Shown here: one piece after another, positions 1 through 14,600 of the stretch | How positions within the stretch are numbered: the stretch's first letter is position 1 | Layout of the letters: every line of letters begins with the position of its first letter | Assembly (NCBI GenBank): GCA_029962745.1 | Contig: CM057154.1 | Coordinates: forward strand, 24,461,998-24,525,997 | From: Echinometra lucunter | Lineage: Eukaryota; Echinodermata; Echinoidea; Camarodonta; Echinometridae | Direction of reading: 5' to 3' | Length of the DNA stretch: 64,000 nt | Program-made: the position numbers and the translations under genes | The notes under the pieces: model-generated | Databases searched by the model: none | The model's input: only the letters and a program-made list of their open reading frames with translations | What the model was told of the DNA's origin: nothing

Positions 1-739
1 ATTCCAACACAATTTAGACTCAACTTTGCTCTAATTGTTGGAAAAGTATGGAAAACATCAATGGGATTTGATAAACATAATACAAACGTTGCATCCACGT
101 GAAAAGCTATATCAATCGTGGCATCTGAGAATTTCTAAAATTAATAAACGAAAAGCTGCTGTTGCGCTTTGCGAATTTAGATTTGTAATTAAGATGACGC
201 CGTAATTGAGAAATTGTTGAAAGCAGACCCATATTTTGTTTTAACTTTGACAAATACTAAATTGGTATATTTTGCCATCGAAATTTCGACTTTTATTCAT
301 TAACAAATAAATTTCATATCATTTCAATAAATATTGTAGTTGCGAAAAAGGGAAATATGGAAGAAGTTCATACGTGTTGAATTGTCATCGTACTTACGGG
401 CCTGTAAGAACAGACTGCTCCGTTTTCTATGGGAAACTCATGGGAGGATAATCAATATTAATCACAATTACTTGTTGGAGGGTTAAAACGTCGCTAAGAT
501 ATATAGGTTATTTCACTTATACTTTTATATCAAAATCAGTAATAACTGGTTATGGAATGAGAGTCTGGAACTCAAGAAATATTTGTATTTAATATATAAA
601 CATTCCTTATTTTAGGCTGCCCGCGAGTTGCCCATAGCCGACGAAAAGGTGACCTGTGATGGCGTGCGAAAAAAAATATATGACATGTTCGGAGGAGCGA
701 CAAGTCATTTGTCAGGGAAGTTGTCGCTGGTCTTGGCAA

Positions 740-835
740 AGACGGCTTTGTGAAACACTTAGCAGACAAGATGACCGACAACTCCGAGATGTCGTTGATC
801 TTGTAGTTATGACGGTTTCATGAAACGCGCCCCTG
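740..835. repeat. Fragment related to the CAGGGC-type foldback MITE
   Basis: The stretch ending near 829 (TTATGACGGTTTCATGAAAC and following) closely matches the right terminal repeat of the element at 36737-36873. A diverged inverted counterpart lies about 70 bases to the left. It is probably an old copy of the same non-autonomous family. Confidence 0.45.
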
Positions 836-1016
836 GTATCTTTCTTTTCTTTTCGGTAGAAGGTGCTTTACCAAATAATACGAGAAAAAAAAACTTTGCT
901 ATTTGGAGCCAAAGTATTAAAAATACACCGTTCCGCTTTCTTTGGGACACCCAGAATAAATGGGGGGGGGGGGGGGGAATCAAAATTATTTGAGTTTTAA
1001 TAAGGACATACTCTAC

Positions 1017-1327
1017 ACACTAAGGGTCAATTTCGCATCCTTCAAAATAATGCAACACTTGGAACTCCTTTATGGGTACAACACTGCACCCAAAGGAAGC
1101 ATTATGCACCTTTAAGGGTGCAGTGAGCTACATTTTGCACCCTTAAGGGTGCAGAGTTGTACCCTGTAGGGAAGGTGTAGATTTACACCCTTTTGAATAC
1201 AAAAATGTATGCACCCTTAGAGGTGCATAGTTGCAGACGGGCATTTTCGGGTGCAAATAAGTATAAAAAGGTGCGTCTTTGCACCCCTTTCATGTATGGT
1301 GCAAAATTGAACCTTTCATTCTAAGTG
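1017..1327. mobile_element. MITE-like element with internal TGCACCCTTAAGGGTGCA palindromes
   Basis: The outer ends are imperfect inverted copies: CACTAAGGGTCAATTT at the left, and a right end whose reverse complement begins CACTTAGAATGAAAGGTTCA. Inside, the motif GCACCYTTAAGGGTGCA recurs several times. About 310 bp, no coding capacity. The superfamily is not assigned. Confidence 0.55.
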
Positions 1328-1446
1328 AGTATTAGAAATATAATTGAATATATCTTTATTCACAGTCCACTACATTGTCTTGTACGTCTTATATTTTAAC
1401 GTGAATTCACAGAAGTGTTTTCTGAACTGTTTAAATATGATTGTAG

Positions 1447-1560
1447 GTCTCACAAATGGTGATCAGACCGATGATCTCCAGTACCGCAACGGAACCATCG
1501 TGATGGATACAGCTGAGAAAAACCTCACTGGCAGAGACATATATGACTTCGGACAAAGTT
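1447..1560 (+). CDS. Exon: C-terminal part of VWD domain
   Basis: Acceptor ATTGTAG, donor GTAAGT, 114 bp. The translation contains LTNGDQTDDLQYRNGTIV, the G-x-x-NGDxxDDL signature near the end of VWD domains in MUC4- and SUSD2-like proteins. It ends FGQS plus one base, which the next exon completes as Trp. Confidence 0.85.
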
Positions 1561-4500
1561 GTAAGTTACTATGAGGCGTGTCTATAACACTAACATTTGC
1601 TTGGAAGCTATAAAGCGAAATGCTCATGGAATTACTGGCACCTGACCGTTGTCTTGTCAGAGCTATGGTTCAAGCACAGCCTAACGGTTCAACCATTGCA
1701 AGATCCCAACAAGATATGAAGAGACAATCTATCTGGAAATGATGTGACAGGTGCCTGAAATAGGATGGGAAAGGGGAGGCATAGTCTGAAATGTGAATAC
1801 ACTGTGCATGTATTTCCCATTGATTTCTCAGAGGCCATCGTCTCTGGGTGATTATCCTTTAATGATGCCCTATCTGATTTTATCATAATGCTGATGATTC
1901 TGATTGTGGTGATGATGGTGATGATAATTACGATTAATTGGGTTCTTGTGTAGATAATTACTTAGTGGGATATTTATCCTAGTTTCCTCTGCCCGTGGCA
2001 TTTTAAATGTACAATGTATATTCTTTCAGCAAAAAGTAAAGGTCAAATATATCGATATCAGAGATCTTATTCTCTATCCTCTCTATATTTTATTTCATTT
2101 TCCTCGTTACATCAATGAATGTATATTATTCCCGATGTACTTTTAAAAATTTAAACAAGATTTTCAACACCTTTTATGACACCATCCTTCTGTGTTTCTG
2201 TAATCAGTCCACCCAATATTAAACCGTGATAACTTCATATAGAGTTTGTCCTTTCATTCATATCTATGCCTTACTGTGCGAAGGGATGATCAACGAAACT
2301 GAATCACTGTTTGATTACGGGGATCATAACTGGAGTTTTTACAACAAACCCAACTACGTACCACCCTTCCTTGACGAACTCATTGGAAACGATCCAGATG
2401 CAGCAGCAGCTGCTATCGCTCTGTGTGGGGACAATGAAGGGTGTCTTTTTGATTCCCTAGCTGTGGACCCGTCCGCTGGTTTAGAAACATTGTCCTCTAG
2501 TAATGCCTTTGATGTACTGATATCCGAACTAGGTGAGATTCAATGTGTCATTCTTTTTAAAACATTCTTTCAGTTTACATGGTGTGGATACAATTGGTCT
2601 GTCGAAGTATTTTTTTTTTTACAAAAAAGGGTTTAAAATGTGTGAGGGGAGGATTTAAAAGGGGGTGTTAGGGCAAATATTATTATTGCGTTTGCTCTGC
2701 ATCCGTACATAATGATGAAACGGTTAATATGCAAATATGCATATTGTTCAGAAGGTAGATGTTTATGCCAATATTCCTAGATTTGGACATTAAAAGAGTT
2801 TCATGACAAATTTCACTGTTTGTGGTGTTTTTTCTAAAAGATTTTTAACGTTAAGAATATATATTTTGTTTACGTTTTCTCGCTTTTAGTTTTATGTGAT
2901 GTTATGATAAATCATCGTTCAGCCACTATCTATTTTATTCCAAGACAACTTCCCACCAAACATTACATCAGTGACTGAGCAAACTGTGACTAATGCCCTG
3001 GAAGAGGAAAGAATACTACGAGTCACTGTCAACCAGACCGTCCAATTACAGATTACGGCAACGGATCCGAATGATGATGATACTGTACAGTATTATTTAC
3101 AGGGCACCGTCCCTCAAGGTGCAAGCATAGATTCAGGTTTGTAATACACCCCTATATCAAGGCCCATTTTAATAATATATGTATATCATTAAGTATTTTT
3201 GAAATTTCAGTGGTCGAAAAAAAGTATTAAAAAAAATGTTTCTAAACCTGAAGTGTTAACAACTAGGTTTCTTTTTTCTGCTATCATACTCTTTCAGATG
3301 ATGGATTGTTAGTGTGGACTCCTACTAGTTTAGATGCTTCTTTAATCGAGATAATAGCAAGCGATGGCCATGGAGGTAATGCTTTGCTTACATTCAAAGT
3401 CAAAATTTGTCATTGTGCCAATGATGGGCAGTGCAACTTTGAGACCTTAGCATCAAACCAAGATCTTATCAACAACGGCTTTGCTGTAAGTAGTTTGCTA
3501 CTAGAATATTTGCAGTTAGCAGTTTATTAATTGATTGATTTATCTATTCATCATTTTTTTCACATGGTGGTCCCTTCATTAATTGATATGGGGTTGTCCT
3601 TGGGTCCTTGGTAATACGAAGAATAGAAAAGTTAGAAATATATCAGAGATGCCAACTGTTCCTGTTTTTTTTGGGGGGGGGGGAATTTATACTTCTTATG
3701 AAACATTTCCTGAAAAAATACCTAGTTTCTAAAAAATTGTATTACTACACATTTCTGTTCTAAAAAAAGGCAAACTACGTTTTTTTTTTCCGCCGAAAGT
3801 ACTTTTTTTTCCATCCCTCAAAATACTCCAGGGCTTTCTAAAAGGTCATCCCTGATATATGTTGCATGATAATAGCACTAAGTACACTGTTCATAAATTC
3901 ATATCCCGTCAGTTACGCTTAATAGCCCACAAAAGGTTGAGGTGCTTGAAAACAGAAATTGTTCCTATTTGTAGAAATAAAAACTGCGAATGGTTAAACT
4001 GTACATCAATGAAAGCATAATTTTTACATGAAATACAAAGTGAGGCCAAGATTTACCAAAGTGAGGATTTGATGTCCCCTCTGTCACGCTTAAATCTTGT
4101 ATTTACAAAACAGTTAGGTATGCAATTGCTCTCCCAAGTGCGATAAGTTGATGAAATATGTCATAATATAACGACACAACGGCTTTCCTTTCATAAATCG
4201 CCTGAAGCTCTCAGAATGTTAAAATTCATACGCATCCACAGTTAACACTATTGTCAATTTCCCTGATAGCAACCGGCACAAAATACTCATTCTTGTCAAG
4301 CCAGGGCCCTGTAACCCAAACATTTTCAATCAGTCGCAAAGTCGTAACAGCCAATCAAAACCATTGTTTCATTGGCATCTCACTAAAGAAGGTGACCCTA
4401 GATCAATCAGAATGGTTGTTTTAAATCTGTGATTGATGGCAAACTTCTGTGTTACAGGCCCCAGATTATACCCGTTTACAAAAGTTACTGTTACTCGCTC

Positions 4501-7500
4501 ATGCGTAAAATCTTTCGATATGTCGGTGGTCATTAATAAAAGAGTAGCAGGGGTATCCACCATATGAAAGTTTCCTGAAAATATTTAGAAGTATTTAATT
4601 GAGACTTTTCCAACTGTATTTTTTTTTTTTTTTTTTTTTTTTTGGGGGGGGGGGCACCGTACATTGTATAAGCGAGATAGCTTCTTCATTTTTCTATTGA
4701 AACAGATTGTCAGATGTACCTGCACAATGGGTTGGTCAGGTGATCATTGTGACGTAGACCTTGATTCATGTGAGGGTTCTCCCTGCTATGAAGGCGTTCT
4801 GTGCACTGACTTACCACCACCTTCAGTAATGCCATTGTGCGGACAATGCCCATCTTCTCTCACGGGGGACGGATTGACCTGTTACGGTATGCCTTAGCTT
4901 TAATAATTTAACATCATTATTGTTCAAATTATTTAATAATTTCCATCATTATCATTGGGGTGGGGGGCACCGATCACGTTCGTACAAAAAAAAAAAAAAT
5001 CCGGGGGGGGGGGGGGGGAGGCAAGGTGCATAACATTTTCGAAGAAATACAAAAGCGAGAGAATGAAGCGACCGAGCTAGTCATGAGGGCCCTTTTAAAT
5101 TTTAAAACCAAAATTGAAGGATCTGATACACACATTTGGTGGATTTTTATACCTCCGCCCACCTAAGGTGGTTGCCGGAGGCATTATGTTTTAGGGTCGT
5201 CCGTCCGATAACTTAGGAACCATTTGACGTATCAACTTCAAACTTGGCTCGAGTATGCAATGGGAGGGACAATGATCTGATTAGATTCCGTGTTCAAAGG
5301 TCATAGAGATCATTTTGTTCATATAAATGCTCCGTTCTCACGATAACTCAACCATTTTACGGATCAACTTCAAATTTGGTTCACGCATGCTTACAGTATA
5401 TGGGAGGAACAAAGATTTGATTAGATTTGGGGGTCTCAAGGTAAATGGTCAAGGGTCCCAGAGGTCATTATGTACATAGAAATGGTTCGATAACTCAACT
5501 ATTTGACGGATCAACTTCAAACTTGGCTCATGTATGCATATGGGACGGACATTGATCTGATTAGATTTGGGGGTCTCAAGGTCAAAGGTCAAATGTCATA
5601 GAAGTCACCATACATAGAAACGGTTCGTTCTCGCAATAACTCAACATTCATTTTACGGATCAACTTCAGACTTGGTTCATGTATGCATATGGGAGGGACA
5701 ATGATCTGATTAGATTCTGGGTTCTCAAGGTCAAAGTTCAAAGGTCATAAAGGTTATTATGTATATAGAAATGGGCCGTTCTCGCAATAACTCAACAACC
5801 ATTTGACAGAGCAGCTTCATACTTGGCGCAGGTATGCTTGTGGGAGGAAGAGTAATCTAATTAGATTTTTGGGTCTCAAGGTTGAAGGTCAAAGGTTAAA
5901 GAGATGATTGTATACATTAAAATTGCTTATTACTGTTATAACTTAACTCTGTGACGGTTCAACTTCAAACTTGGTTCATTATGCATATGGAAAGTCTCAT
6001 AATGGTCTCATTATAAACTGGCCAGCAAAAGAAAGTACCCACTTCTTTCAAAGGCTGCACACAAAAATTCACCCCATAGAAATAAACAATTTTGTACACA
6101 GGTATGGTGCAATATCCATTAGTAATCACATACCCAACAGGAAGTGATTATCTTTATTACAAAGAAATAAAATGACATGTACAGCATCTTGGTCACTGAA
6201 TCAAAAGTCACAAAATGTAACAGAATAAGCCGTCCAGGTTTTACACAAAAGTCAATGTCAAAGGATGAAATAAACCAGACACAAACAACAATGTTCAATA
6301 ATGTGTATGTCCTCCTCGTGCCTGGACCAATTCCAGGCATCTCTGACGCATGCTTTGGACAAGTTGTCTGGCGTAGTCCTGGGGAAGTTCTGTCCATTCC
6401 TCCTGCAGAGCTTGGATCAATGTTTGCCGATTGGTAGGAGGCTGTTCTTGGCAGACGGGTGAGATCAAGGGAACAGCCTCCTACCAATCGGCAAACAATC
6501 AGCAAAAGAAAGTACCCACTTCTTTCAAAGGCTGCACACAAAAATTCACCCCATAGAAATAAACAATTTTGTGCACAGGTATGGTGCAATATCCATTAGT
6601 AATCACATACCCAACAGGAAGTGATTATCTTTATTACAAAGAAATAAAATGTCATGTACAGCATCTTGATCACTGAATCAAAATTCACAAAATGTAACAG
6701 AATGAGCCGTCCAGGTTTTACACAAAAGTCAATGTCAAAGGATGAAATAAACCAGACACAAACAACAATGTTCAATAATGTTTATGTCCTCCTCGTGCCT
6801 GGACACATTCCAGGCATCTCTGACGCATGCTTTGGACAAGTTGTCTGGCGTAGTCCTGGGGAAGTTCTGTCCATTCCTCCTGCAGAGCTTGGATCAATGT
6901 TTGCCGATTGGTAGGAGGCTGTTCTTGGCAGACGGGTGAGATCAAGGGAACAGCCTCCTACCAATCGGCAAACATTGATCCAAGCTCTGCAGGAGGAATG
7001 GACAGAACTTCCCCAGGACTACGACAGACAACTTGTCCAAAGCATGCGTCACAAGGTCAAAGATGTCATTGTATGGATGAAAATTTAAAAAAAAATCAAC
7101 TTTGATGTGCCATATATTTTCGATCTGGCAACTGCGGAGGCAAAAATTTCGACCACGCGCGGTCGAGGATTCATCTAGTTTTGACAGTTTTTAGTAAAAA
7201 CAAATGTTAAGTAGGCCTATTCAAAATTTTAGAGGGGCAACCTCCACCTTGTCCCCTGCTGATTGTCTCTTGGTCCTACATTATTATTTATGGAAATTTC
7301 AATATATTGTTATGTAAAATGGACAAAGGGTAGACCCAAATAACTTTGGAATAATCCCTTAACTTTAAATTATCTTTATTTTGTGACGTATTGAATTCCC
7401 TTGGTCATAAAGTTTTCTGCGTATGAAAATAAAGTTTTAATGAAGAACAAGTAAAGTAATTGCTGAGGCTGAAATATGTGATTTTTTTGTGGATGTGCGT

Positions 7501-8581
7501 GCGCTGGCCAGTTCAAAGTAAAATCTGAAAATAATGAGTGTCCAGAAAGCATTTGTGAAATCCACCCCCCCCCCCCCAAAAAAAAGCGTAGCATTCTGCA
7601 GGTTGATGGTGATGGATTTTGACGATCTTAAATGAAAGCACAGGCCCAAAGCGCGCTGACTAGAATGGCTGTCCGATTCCATTAACACCCTAATTCATGT
7701 CCCCGCCTACGTGTACGTTGTGTTGCCCACCCATTGACTAGTTGCTTTCAGGTAAACTGTGATACATGAACTCCCAGTATTTTTTTTACATACATATAAT
7801 AACAATGACATTTGAAGCTAATATTTTGAATAACGAATATTAACATGGATCTTCGTACATAAAGAGTAAATTTCCTCTTTTTTGTGATTTGTGCGCTGTG
7901 GATTATATCACTATGTTGCTGTTTTTCTTTCTTAGATGTTAATGAGTGTGCCAGCAACACACTTAATGAATGTGATCAGAACTGTGCAAACCGACTTAAT
8001 GGATATGATTGCTCATGTAACGAGGGATACACTCTTGCTCTCGATCAACGAAGCTGTCAGGGTAAGTGCTTCTGCTACTAATATGTTTATTGAAAACGAA
8101 AATGCACAGTGTAAACAAGTTTAATTTTCATTAAACCGCTATCATGGTGGTATGTCAACACTTTTCTACACGCTCTACATGATAGTGTGAGGCGATGTTT
8201 ACCACAAATGAAAACCAAGAAAAAAATCGCGTGCATTCACTTGGTCCATCCTATCAAAGGGAAAATGGATACACCATAACCATTCGTATGCCCGCATTGA
8301 AAATGTGCTACTATGCCTTGGGTGTTCTCAGCCATATACTGAACCAATTTTGAAGTAAATTTCTTGTGCAGGGTACGAAGTTGAATGAGAGTCCTTATAC
8401 ACAAACTGCTTTTTGCGCGTTCATGCAAAAAGGAGTTTTAGCGATTTCCAAACGTTTCCACATGTATTATACCATACCGTGTAGACAATTTCGTCAAAAG
8501 CATGTCATGACGTTTTACATTGAAAGGTTGGGCGAAATTCAAACACACTGCATGTTTTGTTTTGTTTTGTTTTGTGTGTGT

Positions 8582-8613
<32 letters not shown>

Positions 8614-11600
8614 GGGGGGGGGGGGTGTTTGGGAGCAAGGCTTATCTAGAGTATTCAGCCAGGTATTGGTCATATTCCTCAATTGTGTTTCACATGAACG
8701 ACTTTCATAAACCCATGCTGGTTGGGATCACCAAGCAAAAGTCATCTAAATGAGCTCTGATAGACTTTGCCACAATAAATTCCATCGATTTACAAACAAT
8801 AAACTTTAATGCTATGGGTCTGTATAGTTTCTCAAATAGGATGTATCACCAATCTTGTGGACAGGTGTGACATAAGCTTATTTCCAAGCAACGGGAAGTT
8901 TACCATTTACTAGAGTTAGATTAAACATATTGAAATGACATCCAATACATGGTTTTATAAGCTGAGCTGTTATGCAATTAGGCCCATAGGATTTGTTATA
9001 AGGTAATTACTAAATGAGACTCTTAATGTCACGTTCAGTAATGCAGACGACCTGAAATTGCCAGTTCACACTCTTCGGGTTCACTGGGGAAGTGATTATC
9101 TACACTGTGTACAGATGCAAAATATTGACCAAACAATCCAGATATTACTAAAGATTTTGTCACGTTTTGTGGTGCGTGGTCACAAATGGTACTTGTCCTC
9201 TCGCAGCAGATTTTGAATCTGCTTTGTTTTCTCTGAATGGGCTTGATTGGGCCTTAAACTTCTAAAAAGAATTTGAAGATTCATTAATTATGCACATTTT
9301 TTTTCAAAATTATAAGCACATACATCAAATTAATGTCACTCCACGTAATTATTACCTGAAGAAATATTACTTCACAGAAAATAGCCCCATAGCAGAGATG
9401 TACTCTTCCATCCTATCTCAGCACCATCAATCACTTCATTTCAATCACAATATAATTCATTTTTCCTATTTACCAAGAAGGATCTATCAGAAGTTACAAA
9501 AATTTAACGCCTTTCCAAATATCTACACTTCTGGCGGGGACATAACACGTTGCGTAATTTACTGATTCCTGTTTTTTTTTTTTTTTTTTGTTTTTTTTTT
9601 TTTTAATTTAGATTTTAGCACTGACCGTGAGGTGTTGTACCTACATTCTAAATGCAAAGATAGTGCAAACGTGTCACTAATAGGAAGCTTTGTATTGTTA
9701 TGGGTTAAAACAAGAAAAGACCAATAACTTGGTCATGTTGGTGCATTACCATTTACCAGCAGTAGGAGTTAATTCCTAACAGCACTGAATATAAGCAAAA
9801 ACGGATGTTATAATCATTTATACATTGGATTTAATGAGCTGAAAAAATTTCAAAAAAACAAGGACATACGGTCCGAAGACGAATATTTTTCTTGTGTACA
9901 AATTCAAATCATATTCATGTACAATTCTAAATCATATGATGAATATTATACCTTTATTTCATTTCAGATGTAAATGAATGTACATCGCGTACCCACGCCT
10001 GTCTCAACAACAGCATTTGTAATAATACCATTGGTTCCTACCAGTGCTACTGCCAGATTGGTTATTCTCCCATTACGAATGATAACGCCATTTGTGAGGG
10101 TAAGTACATGTATGCATCTTTTATTTGGTTACATACCAGTATATGTGTTCATGTTTCATTATACACGGTTTTAACCAAACTAATTGTTTTATTTAACTTC
10201 ACCTCACCAAATAAAAGCCAACATGTTTTGGGATTTATTTATTTATTTTTTTTTTAAGATTCTGCATGTAAACAAGAAACGAATATTTTGTCTGTTTTAA
10301 TCTGGGATGATACATGTTTGAAAAAAAAAGTATGTTATTACGTAAACACCCCCCGAAAAAATTGAATTAAACAAAATAAGAATAAGAAGATGAAGAAAAT
10401 CCTCAAAGTATTGGTTCTGTTTTCTATTTTCAGACATCGATGAATGCACTGTAGAAAACCCGTGTGACAATCAAGCTACCTGTAAAAACAACGAAGGCTC
10501 CTTTGCGTGCACATGTAATCATGGATATGTTGGAGATGGACGAAGCTGTACAGGTAACTGCGACATTTGTTTAGAACTGTTGGACAAAGGCTCTTGGGCA
10601 CGTTCCCTATCCCCATAGGGTTTATGGGTGTGTGCAGTCTGGTTGTGTATTGATAGTTGATGTCGAAGTTTACACCCCTGGCCCGAAGTGTTGATTGTTG
10701 GCTCTCATTTATTTAACATTTCACTTTACGGAGAGAAAAACAAAATTCTAGCCATTTGAATGGACTCACCCGAATCTTTAATAGCCTTTCACTGTCTGAG
10801 CAAATAAGTGCTGGACTGGTATTGAGAGGTATGCTTTGTACAGCCCATCCCAGTTTAGCAATTGACTGTATAGAAAGCCACTTCCTGACTACATACAACA
10901 GAGAGACTAAAAACAACCCCTCGAATGAACAACAAAAAATGTTTCAGGAAAGTCATGTATAGATATCATACTGTAGGTTTTCACAGCTTTATTGTGTCTC
11001 CATTATTTTCTACTGGATTTCATGTATTTACACTGCGTGAGTCATTTGGGGGAAAAAAATGCATTATTTGTGACATATTTTTACTCTCATTCAAGTGTTA
11101 TAAAAAAATGCTCTTAGCACAAGACGTTAGCTGCAAACAAAACAGCAGGAAGTGGGCTTTTAACATTCCTTCTATGTTTCCGTTATGATGGTTATTGTTA
11201 TTTTGGTAATAAAAGGACATTATATTCATTTACTACAGTTTGACTTTTCTTATATTTATTTCGTTTTATTCAAGATGTAAATGAATGTCTGGATCCCGAT
11301 TTAAACAACTGTGACCCACAAGCCACTTGCCAGAATAATGTTGGTAGTTTCTCATGTATGTGCAATGATGGTTGGTCTGGAAATGGCACATTTTGTGACG
11401 ATATCAACGAGTGTTCTACTGTTGATAATGCATGCAGTAATGACGCAATGTGTGAAAATAATCCCGGGAGCTATGTATGTACCTGTAATGATGGATACAG
11501 TGGGAACGGGATTATATGCATCGGTGAGTCTTCGAGTCTTCTGTTCTCCTCTTTCTCCTTCTCCCCTGCAATCCTATCCGGTATTAATCAAACTTCAAAT

Positions 11601-14600
11601 ACAAATAGATAATTCATGTTAAATATAAAATCAGTAATAAAAATACAATGTGAAAAACATTTACGGTCATAATTTGAATCAAAGAGAAAATAGGCGTAAT
11701 AAGCTTGTGATATCATTTTCACGCCTCTATCCTACTTAAAAGAAATTCAGCAAAATAATGAATGAACATTAATAATAAGGACGTGACAAGAAAACGGTCT
11801 TTGGTTTTGAGTTGGCGATGAATAATTTTGGTTGTTCAGTTCAATTATCTTCCTTAGTAGTGTTAGACCTCTGAAGATATGAAGTTGAGAACCATTTTTG
11901 GATTTCGCTAAGAACATGTTTTATCTCTTTTCAGACATTGATGAGTGTACCAATGGAGGTCATAACTGTACGTTTCCTGCCCAGTGTTCCAATACGGATG
12001 GATCTTTTGAGTGTCCATGTATCATAGGTTACATCAAAAATGGACCGGGACAGTGTGAAGGTAAACAGAAAAAAAGGGTAAATCTATCTACAACAAAATG
12101 TTTGGAATATATTGATTCTTAACGAAACTGAATATATTTGTTGGAAAAATAATCCATAGATATGCATTTTTAAGCACATTTTTTCAAAAAATTGCAGTAT
12201 CTCCTGTGCACATGTGCTTATGTTCTTAAGATGAATATGAAAGTCCATATCATATATTTTTGCCTTTACATCTTGCAATTTCTAAGAACCTTTCAAGAAA
12301 TCAGTCAAAGCTCAATTAAACCTGTATTCTTCCGATTGTTCTTTGTTAAGTGTAGGTTATCGCATTCTGATATGTGTTGTGTGTCATTCAAATCTATACA
12401 GAATAAAAGATTTTCCAAAGCTTGTTCACATACATACACGCACACGCACACACACACAGGTAATTAATAAAAAATAACATGGTAAATCTATGGATTATGA
12501 AATGTATAAACATATATTTCATTCGGTTAATACCGTAATCGATGATTGGTTATTAAAGACGTTGATTATCAATGCTTTCTATTATTGGTGGAATAACTTA
12601 GGAAATAATTTTTTTTTTCTTGTTAGAAACATTGGAAATCTGTCAGACATCAAAGATAAATACTAATGCGTATTTTTATTCATTTAATCATTCATTTATT
12701 CGTTAGACGTAAATGAGTGTGATGATGATTCTTCTTGTGATGCGAACTCGACCTGTACGAACACAAATGGATCATTCTCATGCGACTGTGATGCAGGATT
12801 TATAGGAGATGGAATCACGTGTCAGGGTAATTAATGACGTAAAACTCTACCAATCATGCTCTGTATTTTTCAAATTATTGAGGGCGGGGGAACTTTTTGA
12901 TGAAATAAGTTTTCAGCTCTTTGTAGTATCCACTAATCTTTCATCATAAATTCATATATAATTCAAGACCAGGTTTAAGCTCAGATCAAATTCACATTTC
13001 TATATCGTATCAAATGCTCGAGAAATAAATATTTTTGATTAAAAACAATAATTAGAAGAATTTGTATTTTTTCACCCAGTTTCTTTCTGTAATCATTCAA
13101 CCACAGTGAAGAAATGCCGAGCTGTTGTGTCTTGTTTAAGTATCTATTTTCTTATTTATATATATTTTTTTCTTTTGCTAACATATACCAAATGAAATGG
13201 CTCTTCTTAGAAGTAAATAAATCGAACAATCAGTTCAATCATCAAATTACAAAACTTCTTACTTTGTTATAAGATAATACTTTCGGGTTGCCGCTATTTT
13301 TTCCCAAGCTTTGAAATGCGCAATTGCATTTTAATTAGATAAGCTCATTTTATACTAAAATCTTGCAGATGTTGATGAATGCACGTTGGGAACAGATAAC
13401 TGCCAGCAAATGTGTATCAACAAGATTCCCCTATTTATTTGTGATTGTGCTGAGAACTTTGTCCTCCGAAACGGAACCACGTGTGAAGGTATGCAGAACA
13501 ACCAAAGTTCATAAACCCTTTGACTACGGAATTGATCTTTCCCCATAGGCTTTACACAGGGGCCACCCGATTACAGTAGCCAGTGGATTAATTAGGAAAA
13601 AAATGGATACAAATTTACTTGGATATACAATTTCAATGAAGAATTTTGAGCAGTTATATAGGACAAACTTTGGCGATGAATTCCCGAGATTTGCCCACCA
13701 AAGATGTTGTGTCGGGGGAAAAGAGACCATGATTATTTCATTGAAGTCTTTATATATTTACCTGAGTAAGGTTAAATTTTACGCCCTATCACCCTGATTT
13801 GATAATAATTCTGTTCGTATAATCTGGCCGTGAAACTGTCATATTGTTCCCCCTCTATGTCTGTTACATTTCTAAAATTCAATTTCATATCCTAGTGTCC
13901 GCTAACGCTACTTGTAACTCTACGGAGAGTGCCCTTTGTATTGACAACACCTTGTGTGTTTTGGTTAATGGAAATCCTACATGTGCGTGTTCAGTGCCTG
14001 GTTATGAGCTCAACCCGGATAACGTAACCTGCTCGGGTAAGTACATTAATTCTGTAGAGATATTTCTTTTTGGCAGGGAAGCTAGAATGCTCTAATGGCT
14101 TTGTCAGTGCCAGTCATATCTGCGGTATACACAACATGCTCGTACACCATAAAGTATATATATTTCATAAAGAATGTGATTTAACAAAGGATGTAAAGAG
14201 TAAACATGTTTTAGGGTTGCCCTTACCGTTACGTACCGTCTCACTTGGCAAAGGTATGCAATCTATATGTATTTTTTTTTCTTATATTTTGTTGCCAATA
14301 ACGCAACACAATGCAATTCTTTTAAATGTCTTATCCCTCTTTCTCACTTCAGACATTGACGAATGCGAAGGCGAGAATTTTTGTGAAACAACATGTAATA
14401 ACACAGCTGGAGGATACGAATGCTTGTGCAATCCAGGCTTCATGCTTGATTCAAATCAAAGGAACTGTTCAGGTAGACCCTCACTTGTATTAGTAGGGTC
14501 TATTTCATATTTATTATTCTACAGTAATGACCTCTTTTTATGAATGAATTTCTTTTTTTTTTTCATTTCGTATGTGTTAAAAAAACAAAACACGAAACCT

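Larger units (their letters stand above)
1..1446. other. Intron with repeat debris
   Basis: No coding exon recognised. It holds a poly-G tract near 961-977, a hairpin-end fragment at about 740-835 resembling the TIR element at 36737-36873, and the element at 1017-1327. It is intronic if the gene extends leftwards, as the partial VWD domain requires. Confidence 0.5.
4887..7935. other. Large intron made mostly of repeats
   Basis: Contains a compound poly-A/poly-G tract (4985-5019), a tandem repeat array (5190-6005) and Tc1-derived copies (6023-7053). The rest is low-complexity or unrecognised. No exon was found. Confidence 0.55.

Noticed and set aside
6119..6589. 156-codon - strand frame in the Tc1 fragment
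   Set aside because: It is out of frame with the transposase peptide; the genuine C-terminal frame ends at the stop near 6295.
5150..7200. Possible CRISPR-like regular repeats
   Set aside because: The units are long (about 145 bp), diverged and without unique spacers, in a clearly eukaryotic intron.
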